NCBI RefSeq assembly: GCF_901933205.1
Contig: NC_044572.1
Location: forward strand, 34,937,501 to 35,001,500
Source: Camarhynchus parvulus
Taxonomy: Eukaryota; Chordata; Aves; Passeriformes; Thraupidae
Direction: 5' to 3'
Length of the DNA: 64,000 bases
Made by a program: the position numbers and the translations under genes. Under the pieces are notes generated by a model. That model was not told the DNA's origin, ran no database searches, and saw only the letters and a program-made list of their open reading frames with translations. Shown piece by piece: positions 25,418 to 40,000 of this stretch. Numbering within the stretch: position 1 is the first letter of the stretch; each line of letters begins with the position of its first letter.

Positions 25418-28019
25418 TTTGCTAAGTGGCTCAAAACTGAGGTCTGTTGGCCTTGCTGAGACCATTACCATGTGCAGAACTGAAAGCACAAACTGTGTGT
25501 AAATGTGTCCTGTAGTAACTGAGCCAACCACCCAAACTTTTATTGCTAATTTCTGTGAGCCAGAACTGCTGTTTAAAGTCTCATGATGGAGAGTGGAACA
25601 CAATTTAATAAGCAAAGCTGCTGTGTAATACAGAGGAATAACAAAATACAGAAGAACAGAAATTTCAAAAAGGGCAAATAGAAGTTATCAAATCTGGTCA
25701 GGCAGGATTTACCTCTTTTGACCTCTGACTTAAGAATGGTTGAAGTTCAGTCTAATCTAGTCAACCAGGATGGGAGTCCTAAGACTTTACCATACAAGGA
25801 TGAGAGTTGTTTAAACAGCGGCTCAGCAACTTCCTGCCACAAAGGAATAAAGATATTTCTATCTGGGTTCCATTAAACCTCTGCCTGATCCTAAACCATG
25901 ACCCTTGTCTCCAAGCTGTATTTAAACAAATTATTCTTTATCTCCTTACAAATGGGTGCCATCAAACAGTACTAATAAACTCTATTAGTACTATCACTAT
26001 GGCATTTTGTTCCCTGTGATTCAGGGACACGCTTTCAGCTGAAGGGATCACAGAGGATGTGGCAGTACTTCTCCAGTAATGGTGAATGTGGCACTGGTGA
26101 CATGTGGGTTTCCTCCCAGCGTGCTGTCTTTTAGAATTATTTTAGCTATTGAGGAATGGTTCTGTCCACGCTTTCCGGGGCTGACAGATTCATAACTGTG
26201 ACAAATCAAATGCAATCATTGGGAGTTTTGTGTTATGATTTATCTCCTGGATGATTCTCCATTTTGGCTGCAGTGTTTCCTCACTATCAGTCTGTCTCCA
26301 GCTAATGAAGCACTTTATGGCCACTTGTACATCAGCTTTCACTGTTGAATTTACTGTGCACTTTTTAATTAATTTGGAAGACTAAAGCAACGACTGATAC
26401 TCGTTGGTTTTTCATTGTTTCTCCTGCTATTACTTCCTTATCTGAAGTCACAAGTACAGATAATAAGATATTTGCATTATCTCAGTGTTTCTTCTGGTGA
26501 AAAAATATAGTACGTGAAGAAGGAAATTCAGAAATTCTCTTGCAGTAGCACAGAAGTATTGACAGAAGAAGTTAATATACAATATTATGGTGTTGTGGTA
26601 AACTATATGTGAAGCAATAGATGTATGGGGGGAAAAACAGAGTGACATAATACTATTAGAAGTTGAGAAGAGAAAAAATTATTTCTTTTATGAATAAATT
26701 TCATTCGTCTCATGAATGGCCTCATACAATTTAAAATAAGTTTTCTGCATAATGAACTTGCAAGCTAATTACTCTTGGATTGCCTCAGCACAGTATAACT
26801 CTGTTAGTTTGGGAGCCTTTTGAACTTTGCCTAAGTTGAAAGGTGGATTCAGTTGAAACTGAAATTGAATGGGTTTCCCAATAAATATATCTATAAATTG
26901 TTGCAGGGTGCTATTCCAGGCAGTAACTATGATTGTTGCTAGATTTATCCTCTTGTAAAACAATAGAGTTAAAAGTGGCAGATGGTAGTTAGTGATTAAA
27001 ATTCCTAGTAAACAGACTTTTGCAGGGATATATTTAAAGTAGTTGTGTATATGTAAATAGACAAGGAGCATGAGCTATGCAGCTATAATTGAATTATGTT
27101 AGCATAACTTAAGTAGAAGTTTAGTAAATAACAAATACCTTAATTAACCTGCACAGTTTTGGCAAGTTAATGGCATACCCATGGTAAATGACTTTAAAGT
27201 TTTTGGCAGCGTGGCAGTTCAGAGCCAAACTAGTACCCAGTACCCCACCCTTTGCCACTGGGGTTGCTCCCTCTGCTCCAGCTTGGCTCCTGCTGGGATT
27301 TCTGTAGGTTACAGCAGTTGGCTTTCTTGCAGAGAGCCGGAAACCTCCCCGTGGAGTGGTCACTAAGAAAAAACACCAACTCTTTGTGCCCCTTTAGTCA
27401 ATAATGTTAGAATAATTTAACCTGTTTGTGATGGCAGGCTTTGCAGTCTTTCCTTTTTCTGTCTTTTTCATAATGTTTTTGTTGATTCAGCTTCTGGAAA
27501 ATATGCCAATTACATATGGGTTCAAGAAGTGTAGTTGACTTTCATTGAAACTGTCAGGTCTGTGCATCTGAGTCCAACCTGAGCTGTGCATCTTTTTAGC
27601 CCCAGTGTGTGTTATTCATTGATGCTCATTTTCAAATCTTACTAATGGGGTTAGAAACCACATTGAAAACCAGTAGTGATTTATCTGTTTATGATGCCAG
27701 GTAAAGCAAATAAATACTGTAGTTATTACCAGCCCAGTTTATTATTTTAAAAATACTGGTGATTAGTGCAAATCAGTAAAAAATTAATTTCTTTTACAGT
27801 TGAATAATTTGGGAAAAGCACATTGGATCCACAAGTGGTTGAAATTTGTATTCTTCTCTCACATAGCAAACTGTGCTGTAAATAGGCTATCATCTCTCTT
27901 GGGAAAGAAATGTGAATTTTGCTGACAAGAAGAGGTCTCTCAGCAGAAAAATGCATGCTGACAGTTTGACCCAGTGGCCAAATGACTGATTTCTTTCTCC
28001 CTTTTTGCTTCTATTTTAG
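23159..28019. other. CHN2: Intron upstream of the first visible CHN2 exon
   Basis: Non-coding, AT-rich. It contains the TGAT microsatellite at 25373-25416 and ends in the T-rich tract and AG acceptor at 28018-28019. No further exon was recognised. Confidence 0.6.
25373..25416. repeat. (TGAT)11 microsatellite
   Basis: Eleven uninterrupted TGAT units (44 bp). The reverse strand reads as repeated NQSI codons, which makes a spurious open frame there. Confidence 0.95.
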
Positions 28020-28058
28020 ATGCTGAAGAATACCAGCCTCCAATATGGAAATCATACT
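28020..28058 (+). CDS. CHN2: CHN2 coding exon (N-terminal tail, [11 protein letters not shown])
   Basis: A 39-nt exon. The acceptor AG is at 28018-28019 after a T-rich tract, and the donor GTGAGT starts at 28059. It begins with the last two bases of a codon (probably Asp, if the previous exon ends in G) and ends with the first base of a Leu codon. It encodes [12 protein letters not shown], the N-terminal segment just before the SH2 domain and the point where beta and alpha chimaerins differ (EEYQPPI versus DEYRPPV). In the folded protein the N-terminal region helps hold chimaerin in its closed, inactive state (family knowledge). Its phase shows that at least one coding exon lies upstream. Confidence 0.93.
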
Positions 28059-31000
28059 GTGAGTATACAAGCAATTTGAATAATCTTAGTGCCTTACCAA
28101 GGTGTCAGTCACTGTTAGGTATTTTCTCCTTTTTTGTTTGAAAGAATGACATAAATTTACTAGACGCTTGTACAAATTACTGTATAGGACAGCAGCAAAA
28201 CCTGAACTTTTATGGATTTCTATGGAACAAGGGCAGCAGGATTATGTGTGCCAGATTCCCTCCATTGCCTTAAAAGTGTGCAGCCCTAGCTCCTAGGTTT
28301 CACGGTTTCTCTGCTGAGATTTTCAGGAAGGATTTCAGAGGTAGAGGTTAATGCTTTGTATGTTTACTAAAGGTCAGGCTTGAGAATACTTGTCTTTTTA
28401 TACAGGTCACCAAATCACTTTAAGATAATAATATTTTTGATCCTTAGCAATAGAAGCTGATTTTTGAAGTGGTGGTTTAGAAGTTGGAGACAGCATTATC
28501 AGCTCTTTGAACCTTCCTGTCTGCCTTTAGAAAAATCATTTACATAGAGTGCAGTGCAGAAGTGCATATTTTATGTTCTTTTGCTTTGTTCCAAATGTAT
28601 TTTCTAATAGAGTTGCACAGATCTAAGACAAAATATTGGCTTTTAAATCCCTTATTAGGGACAGCCTTTAAATTTGATCTTTTTATTTTAAACCCTTCCT
28701 GGAACTTTAATAAGAGTGTAGCTTCGGGTATAGAAAGCTGTTTTATTCTTTTTGTTTTCAGATACAGAGCTTTCCTAAGTGAAAGTTTTCTCTTTTATTG
28801 TGGCAAATTCAGTACAGTGCCATTACCAAAGTGCAACTACAAAAACACAATGATCACAGTAGCTACATGCATGTACATGTGTAATTTTAAAGACTAGAAT
28901 AAACTTGTTGACTTCACTTATATGCACATTAAACTGTCTTGCTGACTTCAAAGACATCACCTCTGTGTTACCTGAGAATGACATTCTGCCCCAGAATGGA
29001 CTGGGATTTTTTTCAACCGAAATTTAAATATGCCATTAAATTAAAGAACTTGCTTCTCAGAACACTGTTTTCTAGACACTTTGTTGTTGTTGTTGTAATG
29101 TTTTGAACATGTAAGAGAAACCTCCTAAAAAGTCAGCAAGAGTGTTGGACCATTCCAGCATACTTTGCTGAGTGCTTGAAAAGAAGCAGACAGTCGAGTG
29201 ATTTTTTTAAAAAGAGCTTACTCAAAATCAATGAAAAAACTGCCATTGAATCTGAGAAGACCAACATTTCAAATGACAGATGCTTCCTTTTCAGCAGTAA
29301 GTTTTCATTAAAAAGTCAGGAAATAAGAACCTACCTTTACTTACCTGCTCTTAGTTGCCCCAGTTGTGCAGCAGACAGATGACTGCATGCAGGGGAAAAG
29401 TTTGGTTACTTTTATCTGATAGCTTACATGCAATCCAAGGAAACATTCTTTTAAATGGAAAAAAATAAACCAAATGCAACCAGAATGGATGAATAGTCTA
29501 TGAATATATAATTTCCTATTCCACTATATGTAGGATGCCAATATTGTGGTAATGACAAAATCATGGCCTCAGTGTCTAAACTCCATGCATGAGTGACCTT
29601 GGAAAAAGTTGCACAGCTCTAAAAGGCAGAAAATAGTTTAAGCCTAGAAAGATTTACTCCTGAGAGTGCTTAGCCACAGATACACATTTTTCTTTGCAAT
29701 CATAGGTGATGTATGCTTCTTTACTCAGCAAGAAGAATTCTGATCTGGTAAATTAATTCTAGAGATTATGTCCAGCAATAGTGTTTGTCTATGATTCAAC
29801 CTGCTGCCCTATCTCATGACAGTTTTAACTTATATATATATTTCATGCTGAACACTTTGAGTTTACTGCCTATTTAACAATTATTTTCAATGTATTTTTT
29901 AGTAATTTTTAAAGTTTGCTAACATACTAGTAAGACACATTGCATACAGTTTTGATTTCTTATTTTAAGTCGTGGATAAATTTAGGTGACTATGTTTCCT
30001 TTTACTGACATCAAGATCAAAGGCTTCAATCCTTCTAGCTTCTAAACAAAGACAGATTTTCCTGTTTATGCCAACAAAGTGTTCAAATCAACAGTGTTGC
30101 ACGTGTCCATGGACAAATACAAATCAAAGTGCAACTGTTTTCAGATCTCAGGCCTTACTGTTTTGACATAATGTAAAAATTTGTTTCAGCTATATTTGGA
30201 AAACATGAACACTTCTAGTGCAGAAGATCCTCACTTGCTTATGAGGAATTGTTAGAATTTCACATAGATTTCACAGGTCACGAAGTTTTTCAGACTTTTT
30301 CTGATAGCCCTGGGACACAGACAATAAAAGAAATGGCAAGAATAATATTAAATTTATATTTATATTTCCCAGGAAGAAACCTGGGAACAAGTTTGGAAAG
30401 TTTCTAGCAGCCAGAAGTCTCTAGGCAGTGGGTTTGATTGCATTTTTACCTGAGAAGCATATCAACAAATTTCTTGCATTGTTCCAATAACAGATTTCTT
30501 TTTGTAGTCTGCCATATGTTGGAAGTATTATAGAAAATGGTATTTTACCATTTTACCATCTCTGAGATAGTAAATAAAGGAAGATAAGAATCGCAGAATG
30601 TGGGTTGGCAGGGCTTCTGGGGTGAGCTGATCTGGCTTCCCACTCGAAGCATGACTGTTGTTGGCTCTAGAGCAGAGCAGCCATGGCTTTACATAACTGA
30701 GTCCTGAAAAGCTGCAAGGGTAGAGCCTCTGCCACCTTTGTGGGTAACCTGCTCCAGTACTGCACTGTCCTCTTAGAGGACAAACTGCTTACCTTACCTG
30801 CTTCTCAGGAGGAGTAGGCAATTTCTTTGACTGAAAGAGCTATAGTTATTGCTGGTTGCCAGCCTCAGCACGTATGTGCTTGAATTTTGAAGAGATGTAA
30901 AACACTTTTTTCCTCCTTTTACCCCTGTTGAGATTGGCATGTGCTGAGTCAGTCATGTGTCAATGCCACTTCAATGTTTGTTTGCATTATTCAAGAGGAG

Positions 31001-34000
31001 TGTGTTGGTGGGAAGCAAAGTGGCAAGGCACAGAGCATCAGCTGATGCCATGCTTCAGCTCCTCACGAAGTTTCCCTGCCTCCTGTCCTTCATCAAATAA
31101 TAGGCACAGTGTCCGAGACTCATTTTTGTTAGAAATTAAGTCTTTGTTTCAGCCAAGCACTTAGGGTCCTAATTAAGCATGTGAGTAATCCTGCAGAAAT
31201 AGGACAGCTCATATTGTTCAGGCTCAGCACATGGATAAAAAATGCCTGACTGAGATGAGGCTGAGGAGGTGAAACTGAGGAACTCTGCGAAACATTCTGA
31301 GACAGAAGGCGGTGTGTTTCCTTGCTGCTTTATAAAAGCCATGATAGGATTTTTTCCTCTCCGCTGGAGCATCACTGAACACTCATCATAGGTGAGTTAA
31401 AGGAGAAAGCTTGAGGTCCTGACACACTGCAGAATGAGGAAAAAAAAAGTATGAAGAAATGGGTGATAGCCCTTCCTCCCTGGCAGAAAAGGAGTAAGTG
31501 CTGATTTTTGCATGTGACCCATTGTTTCTTAGGCAGATTGGATTTTGGAATTAGACAGTTCTTCCTAAAACATACTGTAGAATTTCCCTATTTCATCCCC
31601 TGAGACAAGACTCGTGCTCTAAAAGGAACAAAAGAGAGAAAGATATATTCTAACCAGCTACTTTACATCTCAAAGAAATGTTCCTCAAGTAATGCAATAA
31701 TAAATTTAAGTTTTGTTAACGCTGTAAGTTCCAATGTGACTCTGATACTATGAATTCTGGCAAGCTATCTGAAGTATGAACCTGATAAAGGTGTTCAAGG
31801 GTCAAGTAAAAACCACTGCATTTTTCTGTTGCAGTGCTGAATTTTTGCCTAAATTTAATGTGTATTATTACTGTGCATTTCATTTGCATCTGATGCTGAA
31901 CAAAAAACCACTCCCAGTCTGATGCAGTTCTCTGAGAGTGGTAATAATACATTTTCTTTTTGCATGCAATTGACTTTTTATAAGGTTAATTTTCTCAGGG
32001 CTAAAATAATAATGCATCATTATGTTCGAGTGTCATCTTTTCTATGATCACAGTGGGTTTGTCTGTAACCTGCCTGTCAGTTCTAAAAGCTGGAATTGAC
32101 TGGGTCAGATGTCAATCACTGCTTGCCACTGCATTAAATAAGTGTGGTTTTCTATTATTTCACTTAACCATGGTCTTATACATTGAATTCTGTTTTAAGA
32201 TTTTCAGAGATGGGAAAATGAGGCAGAAAGGCAAGGATTGTTTGCCATTTGAGCAAATAGGTGAGGGATATGTGCTTTCTGAATCTCTGACCATCCCCTG
32301 GACTGTGCTGGGGTCTCAGCAATGTCAGCCTCAGTGCCAGTGCCCAGCACTTTGGAAAAAAGTGTATAATGAGATCAGGCAGAGCTGCAGGATGTTCAGC
32401 ACTTCTGAAAATGAGGTCACTTAATGAGGTGTCTGTGCTCATTGGAACTTAGCTGTAGGGCACATTTTTCTTAAGTCACCTTAGCCATAATACTGCGCTG
32501 TATTCATAGCCCATTAGCAGGATTTCTCACAGCAATCATTTGAAGCAGAAACAGCAGAGACCTTTCTAAAGGAAAACACAGCTTTTGGTAGGGTCACACT
32601 GGCTTTGCTCCTTGATGCCTTAGTCTGGGAGACACTGCCTTCCTTGTTTTCCACTTAACTGGACTTTCACTGTTGTTTTACCTTTTCCACCCTTGCCTTG
32701 CTGTGTGTCCTTACTGGGAATCCTTGACAGCTGTGTGTCTGTCTGGTCCTTCTCTGTTATTTGTCTCCCCCTGAGCTGCTCAATGTCCCTTACCACAGTG
32801 CCGCTGGTGGTTTTCAGTCCTTTCTCTGCTCCCAATCCCTCTTCTCTCCCTCCATCTAATGGTTCTGTGTCTCCCTCCAATTGTTCCACTGGCTTGTCTT
32901 TCTGTCAGTTTAATAACTATCAATTTAAAACTAATATAGCCAAATCTGAATTTTTTGTCCTTCAGAGGAAACCATTTCCCATTTCCAGCATTTTCAGTTT
33001 TGATCATGCTTGGGCCATTTTCTCATCTACATTTAGCATATAATTTGTAATTATTTATTTGTATAGTTATAAACTGTGTTTTCTTCTGATGTATTTCTAA
33101 ATCAGATATGTTTCTCAGTTCATATTATTGCACAGATTAATTATTCACCTCTCTTTGAGAATGACAGCAACCTTTTCCACTCTATTCAAAATACAGTTGT
33201 TAAGATGATTTGTCTTCCTTGCACTCATCGTGAATCCTTGCACTGATTTATCCCACTACATCCTATAAACATCCAGTTTTTTGTGTTTGCTTTCATGTCT
33301 TTCATGTCTGTATCTGCCCTTTCCTGTTAATCATTCCTTCCTTTGTTTTGTGAAATGCTGACTCTTCTCCCCACCATTGCTTATTTGGTGTTGTCAGCCT
33401 CAGAGATCCTCTTGGTCATGTTAGAGAGCTCTTTGCTTTTTTCATTTCTCAAAAATACAGCACATCACAAGATAGGCTTCCTGTGCGTTCTTCAGACCTA
33501 CTTGTTTTACATCACTCTTATCAAAGCTGTCTTAGAAACTCCACTAGCTTAATTGGCTGTGTCAGTCTATGTTTAAAAGATTTGATTATTGAAAAATTGA
33601 ATTTTTATGAAGTATGATTTTTCAGTTAAAATTCAAATTAATTAATTGGGGAAATGGATAATTTACTTTAAATGATAAGCAGTCATATTCTTGTCATATT
33701 TTGAATCCTTAGAGTTCCTTCTCTCCACTGGAAATGGGGGAAAGGAAAAAATTGTTATTTTCCTCTTAGATGTGTTCAGGACTGAGCATCATTAACTTGC
33801 TCAATCAGTGATTATGCTCATTTGAGACATTCAGAAGTTAATTCTGAAATTGTGATATTGGGCTCCAGAATAATCAGAGGTTTAAAAAACAATCTGTGAT
33901 TTTTGAACGAAAATTTTCATGCATTGTTTGACACTCTATTCAGATACACAAGTTGTTTGATCACAAGAGTAGAAGTCTTTGAGTCTTAGTCACATAATTA

Positions 34001-37000
34001 CAAGAGGTAAGAAAGACCATATTTATCATGGAGTTATCAAAATACTATCAAGCTATCATAAATCTTGTGCAAAAGTAGCAGGAGATCTGACAGTGCTGAA
34101 TGATGCAGAGTAAATCCAAAGCCTTAGTAGAAATTTAGAGCTGGATCACATCCAGCATTAAAATTGGTAGGGAGTATAGGAAATTATGAACTGTTTTTCT
34201 GTGCCTCTCCCAGGAACCTGGGATGAAGGTTGGAGCAGTTAAAGCAGAGGTTATAGGTTTGTCCACTTTGATGTGAGCAGGAAGTAGGAGCCCCCCAAAG
34301 CTTTCACGTCCCACTGAGTTTATGTGACAAATTTGGGTGCAAGCTGAGGATTTCCCCACTTTCCAGATTTTCTTGCTTTTAAAAGAGAAGTTAAAGAGAA
34401 GTTAAAGAGAAGGGGGGAAAATTCAATTCACACCTTTTCAATTCACTTTCTGCAACAGAGTTTCTGTGTTTATCAAACCTAGAGACATTTCTATTCCTCC
34501 CATAATCTACCACCTTTCAGGGCATAATTCTGAGCTTCACTAGCATTGTGAATAAACGTGTCCTGGAAACTCAGTCTTTTAAAAAAATTCATGGGCACGA
34601 CATGATCTTTCCAAACACAAGAAGGTCAGCATACAGAAGGCCTTTCTCAAGGGAGGCAATCCAAACCTCTGGGATTTTTACTGGAGTTATGGAGAGACAG
34701 TCTGTCTGTGCTGGAATTGATTACTGTCATTGCATGTCAGCTTCTTCTCACGATTCTGCAGTGGAAGGGAGGGGAGAGGATCTCATTAAATACATGCAGT
34801 GAAGAGTCTGGGGGCCAGGCAGCAAGTACCCCTAGCCTCAGGTCTCTCTCCTGCAGCCCTCAGAAGATTTGCAAAATTGATCTAGGGCCATTTGAATAAG
34901 GCATAACTGCTCTGAAAGGAATGTTTGCTTGCTCTTCGGTAATTGCCAGTATATCTTGAAATAAACTATGAGATTGTGATGAGCCCATTCAAAGGTATTG
35001 AACTTTTTCTTGGCCTATCCAAAAAACTGCTGGTGTTACTGGTAAACAATCTGTTCTTGGCTTGTTACAGCATGGTGTGTGCAAAAGTGGGATTTTATCC
35101 TGAGATAGACCTAGTAGGTCTTTCTGGCTAGTCTTCCCTGGTATAGAAATGTAAAAACCAGTACAAAAGGATAATACTTCTAGCAGTTAAAGCATTGACC
35201 ACTTCAGTTAGTTTGCCAGTCAACAACCAATTTTCATATAAATGACTTAGACACGCTGAAATTCCTCATTTTGCTGTCATGTCTTTACATTTGCATTTTT
35301 CTCTGCAGCCCCTGGCTAAAAAGACTCATCTGAATAAAAGTTTGTGTATGTTGCCATCTTCTAATGATCTGTACATTTTTGTGTTTGACAGTGTATCAAT
35401 TGCAACAAGAGGCACCACGTCCCAAGAGAATCATCTGTCCTCGGGAGGTCAGTTCTTTTGCTCTACCTTGTTATATCTGATGAATTGTCAGCAGCATATG
35501 ATCACCAAGACATCTTTTGTGCAGTCTCTGGGTGTTATTTGCTTTAACTTTTCTATGCCATTATTTTATATAACCATTTCCCTTAAGGTTGATTAATTAA
35601 AGCTGGAAAATATTTGCTAATTAGGAATGGCAGCCTCACCACTAGAAGCACCTTTATTAGACAAGAGCTTACCCATCATTGTTTAATGTGCTTTTCTGTG
35701 TACTACCTAAACTTTTGAGTTTCCTCATCATGGTGTATTTTTCTGCCTGCATCTGCATAATAACATCTGTGTGATATGTTTCAACATGATACACATAGCT
35801 TCAGTTTGTTGAATGCTTCCTGCCAAGTACTATGTTCAAGTTAAAATACTGAAATGATAGCCAGAGAGCTCTGTTCTCTCACAGAGACTTTGAAGATTAT
35901 AGAATATTTAGAAATCTGCGGGGCTGCCGGTTTGGCTGAGTCATTTTGTCCCCTTATTTTCTTCTTCTGTATTTATTTCTCCATTTCTACTTGCTTTAGT
36001 ATATCAGTTCATCACCCTGCGTGGCATAATAGTAACAGAAAGCATGTAGATGTCTCTACTCAATGAAAAAAAACTGCAATAGTTTTATCTCCCATAATGT
36101 CAGGGACAAATTTTGTGCAAATAGACATGCAATACTAGCAGTAAAAGTACTAAAGGTGTGAAGTGATTGCACAGGGTGTAAAAGATGATGTGCAGGAAGA
36201 TAGAAACTGCCGCTCATTGGTGTGATGTTCTGCTCTACTCCCAGGCATCATCCTGAGCTCTGTCCTGCTTCCCACACTGTGTGCCCATGAAAGCAGAGTC
36301 CTAGCACCTCTCAGACATTTACAGGCTGTGTCAGAACACTTCTGTGTGAGGCAGGAGGTTCTGTAGCAAGGCACAGGTACTTGCCTGGGTTCATGAAGAA
36401 AATCCATTGCAAACCCAGGAGCTGAGTACAGTTTACCAGAGCCTTAACTAAAAGAGCTCTGCATTTTTCTCTCAAGTGCCCTCTACTAGTTGCAGGGCAG
36501 GGAGAGGCTCTTGGCCTCAGTCTGGAAGTCTTCAAGTCCTGTCAGTTTGGGATGGTCCCAAGACATACACCCAGGATGCTAAGAAGGACAAGCAAACCAC
36601 CAGAGTGGGTGAACCCTTGTGTCATCCTTTCTCCCTGACAAAGGACAAGGCTTGGGGAAAGGAAGTGTGTGCTAGCCCTTTGGGACTTCAGTGCACATGT
36701 GCTGACAGGTTTTATCAAGACCTTCCTCTCTGAAATCCTCATGCAAACCAAAGGACACTGAGGCCTCTGTGGCTGGTATTCTTTAAAGAGAAGGACAGTA
36801 AGGTTTTTACTGAATTAATATCACATAACAGATATCAAACTAGTCATGGTATAGTTAAAAATAAAAAGTTTTTAAGGTAAAAAATTAAGGTAAACAATTA
36901 ATTTTTTTCCAGCACAGCCTTAGAGGAGTTCCTTTCTTTTCTTGATATAATAGTTTATCCATTTTACCTATTTCATATTGAGACTACTTTGAGGAAGGAC

Positions 37001-40000
37001 TTGTGTTTAGAAAAGCTGATTAATAAGCACTGAATGCTTAGAAAACCATGTCTACAATATGAACTCATCTTTGTGGGCATACAAGTTAATTGTAAAAGTT
37101 TAATCCAAAATATATTATGTTAACTCAAATTTAAGCATTTTCTATTTTGCCTCCATGAGAGAAAATTTGAATCAAGGTAAAATAGTCTAAGTAATGTAGC
37201 AATTGTATTCTTGTTCTAGAAACAAGGTTATATACACAAGGGAAGTGAATGTGCAGCTGTGAGCTCCTTACCAGTGTGCTGTATCAAACTTATTTCTTTG
37301 AACTCAAGACCATGTTATGTACAACAGAATTTATCCTCTTCACATAATGTTTAAACACCATACATATTCAGGTCACCTCCAAAGATTTGCAGAAAGAAGC
37401 TAAGGTCTTATTACTTAAATAAACATATAATTGACATAGGAGGACATAACAAAATAAGCAAAAGACGCCTGTTTCACATAGTCTGGGTTTGGTTCTAACT
37501 AATGGACCATCTTCAGCTGCTCACTTCATAGACTGCAGAGTCCTATTTTGAGTTGTTTGGTCTTTTGTCTTAAGTTAGTCAAACAGCTGAAAATACAGGG
37601 ACTTTGTTTAGGTGTTGGTGTATAAAGCAGTACAAATTCCCAGATCTTTCATTCTTGTTACTTGGATTTGAGCTACTTTGTGTAGCTCAGTTGTATGTGT
37701 TCACAGCCAGATTGCCAGAAACACAGATTCTCCGACCCAAGAGCCAAAAATCCACCATGACACTGCTGATGTGCATTATTTTTGCATATAGCTGGAGAGG
37801 TGGGGCAGATGGGATGTCCTGATACCTAGAAGATGTCAACATACACAAATATGTGGTTCATATTATCAGTTTGTATTATGAAGTAGAACTACACAGTGGT
37901 TTTATAGAGCATCACAGATTATCTTAGAGAGGAAATTCAGGACTCTGTTCCTATGGCACATATTACCTTTTTCTTAGCATGCAGTCTGTAATGTGGGTGT
38001 TTTGGGGTTCTTTTTCTCGATTCTAGTTTGATTTCACTGTCATCTGATTATTTGAAAGGCTTGTTCACTAAAGGTGGTGTTTTATTAATACTGAGTTTGC
38101 CAGTTACATAGAAAGATCTCAAAAGCTAATTTTGAGTTGTTTATTAATTAATAGTAATTAATTGGAAATACAGTAGTTATTTAGTACACAGCTAAATGAT
38201 GGTTATCCAGTATCTGGAGAGGTGTCAGCAGGATGTGTGGCTGACAGAAAAGATTTGTCTCTCCTTGTGCATATCATAGGAAGTGGACTTTGCTGAGGGT
38301 GTTCCCATGTGTAATTTAGTATTCAAACTAATTCAAACAAATCTAAAAATTGCAAATAATTTGAAATCCTTCATGCTTGTGGGAAGATGTCTTTTATAAT
38401 TGGAAAATTCTACACTGTTTGCAAGGAAGATGAAGCATCTGCTGCAAACCAAATCTGTAACAACACATAAACAAGGATAGGTTGATTGTTTTTTCCTTTC
38501 ACCATTTAGCATTTTCATTGTTCTCCATCTTTTCCATTGTCATCTTTCACGTTCTCCACATTCGTTTGCTCTTCCATTACTTCTCTGTTGCTCCATAGTC
38601 ACAGGGGTAGCCTCAGATCTCTGCAGTTCTACCATCTAATTTATGCAGATTCCTTGATAAACTATACTGCAGAGACAGAAATCACCTCTCTTGATATGTA
38701 CACCACCAGACTAAAAGCTGGGACTGTAAATAAAACATGAACGTTTATATCTTTGTGTCTTTGAGCTTTGCTATCATAATTTGCCTTTTCTTCTTTTGGT
38801 TGCGTAAATATCTTGTCAGCAAATGAAATGGGAATCATATTGAATGAGCCATTCAGGCTTCGGGTATCCAACATCTAATTAATCATCACTGGCAGTGGAC
38901 TAGTGTGAATATCCTACCTTCCCAATAACATTGGATTTCTGCCAATATCCTCATTTGTAACCATATTCCTTCCAGCAGTGTTTTAATGATTTAGCTTTTA
39001 AATAGAAAAAGTTCTGTTTGAAAGCGCTGTTCAGGTGGAGGAGTAGCTTTTAAATATTGAGTGGTGTGGTGATAGGCACCAAAGAATCCCATCCATGTTG
39101 TGAGGAAGTCATATTGTAAGGTGTCTTTTAGGGTTTATTCTACAGAAATGCTTATGAAAAAATTACATTCTCAGAAAATAACTCAAGCTTTCAACTTCTT
39201 TGTTTTATTCAAAAGGAACATGTCAAATTATTCTTAATTTTAAGAATTATTTCAGGAATAGATTATTCAAAGTTAAAATATCTTTTTAAGAAATTGAGTC
39301 TTTAACAAAGTAAAAGAATTAAGGAAGCATGGTGACATTACTTTGGACTATTTTTGGTTAAACAATAGGCACATTCAAATTTTTTTTCAAAGAGTGAATG
39401 AGACTTACTCATGGCTTTTTGGGTTATTTGTGTAGAAATATTCATACCTGTGAATAGTATTCCCATTTTGTTCCAAGAAGTCCTTAATTGCTGATAGCAA
39501 TTTTTGAGGCTGGTGAATTTGTCTGCATTAGACCTTCCACATTCCTAACAGTGCCCTGGCCAAGCCATTGTCAGCAACACTGAGAAACTCGTCTAAATTT
39601 CCCTAGTGTAGACAAAGCCTTAGAGCCCTAACTTATATTATTGTGTAGAAAAATGTCAGTTAATTGCCTTCCTTGTCATTCTGAATTCCAAATAGGTTGT
39701 GTCAGAAGTGAGAGATCGTTGTTTCTGCCTTTACAGCATAAAAATTATGGTTTCTTGACTAAAACCAAATACAATTTCAAAAGGGAGACTGTTCTCTGAA
39801 AAAAAAAAAAAGCTTTTTCTTTTTGCCTAAGTCATTGTAAGAGATTAAAATAATGATGGCATATTAGAGTGTGCTGCTGAGAGTCTTTAACCATCCAGAA
39901 GGTCAGAAACTGTTCTGACTCTCTGGGTATCTATTATCTAGATTTATCAAAACAAGTGTACAAATAGCAGCATTTCATGGAGCATACCTGTTGAAATGGT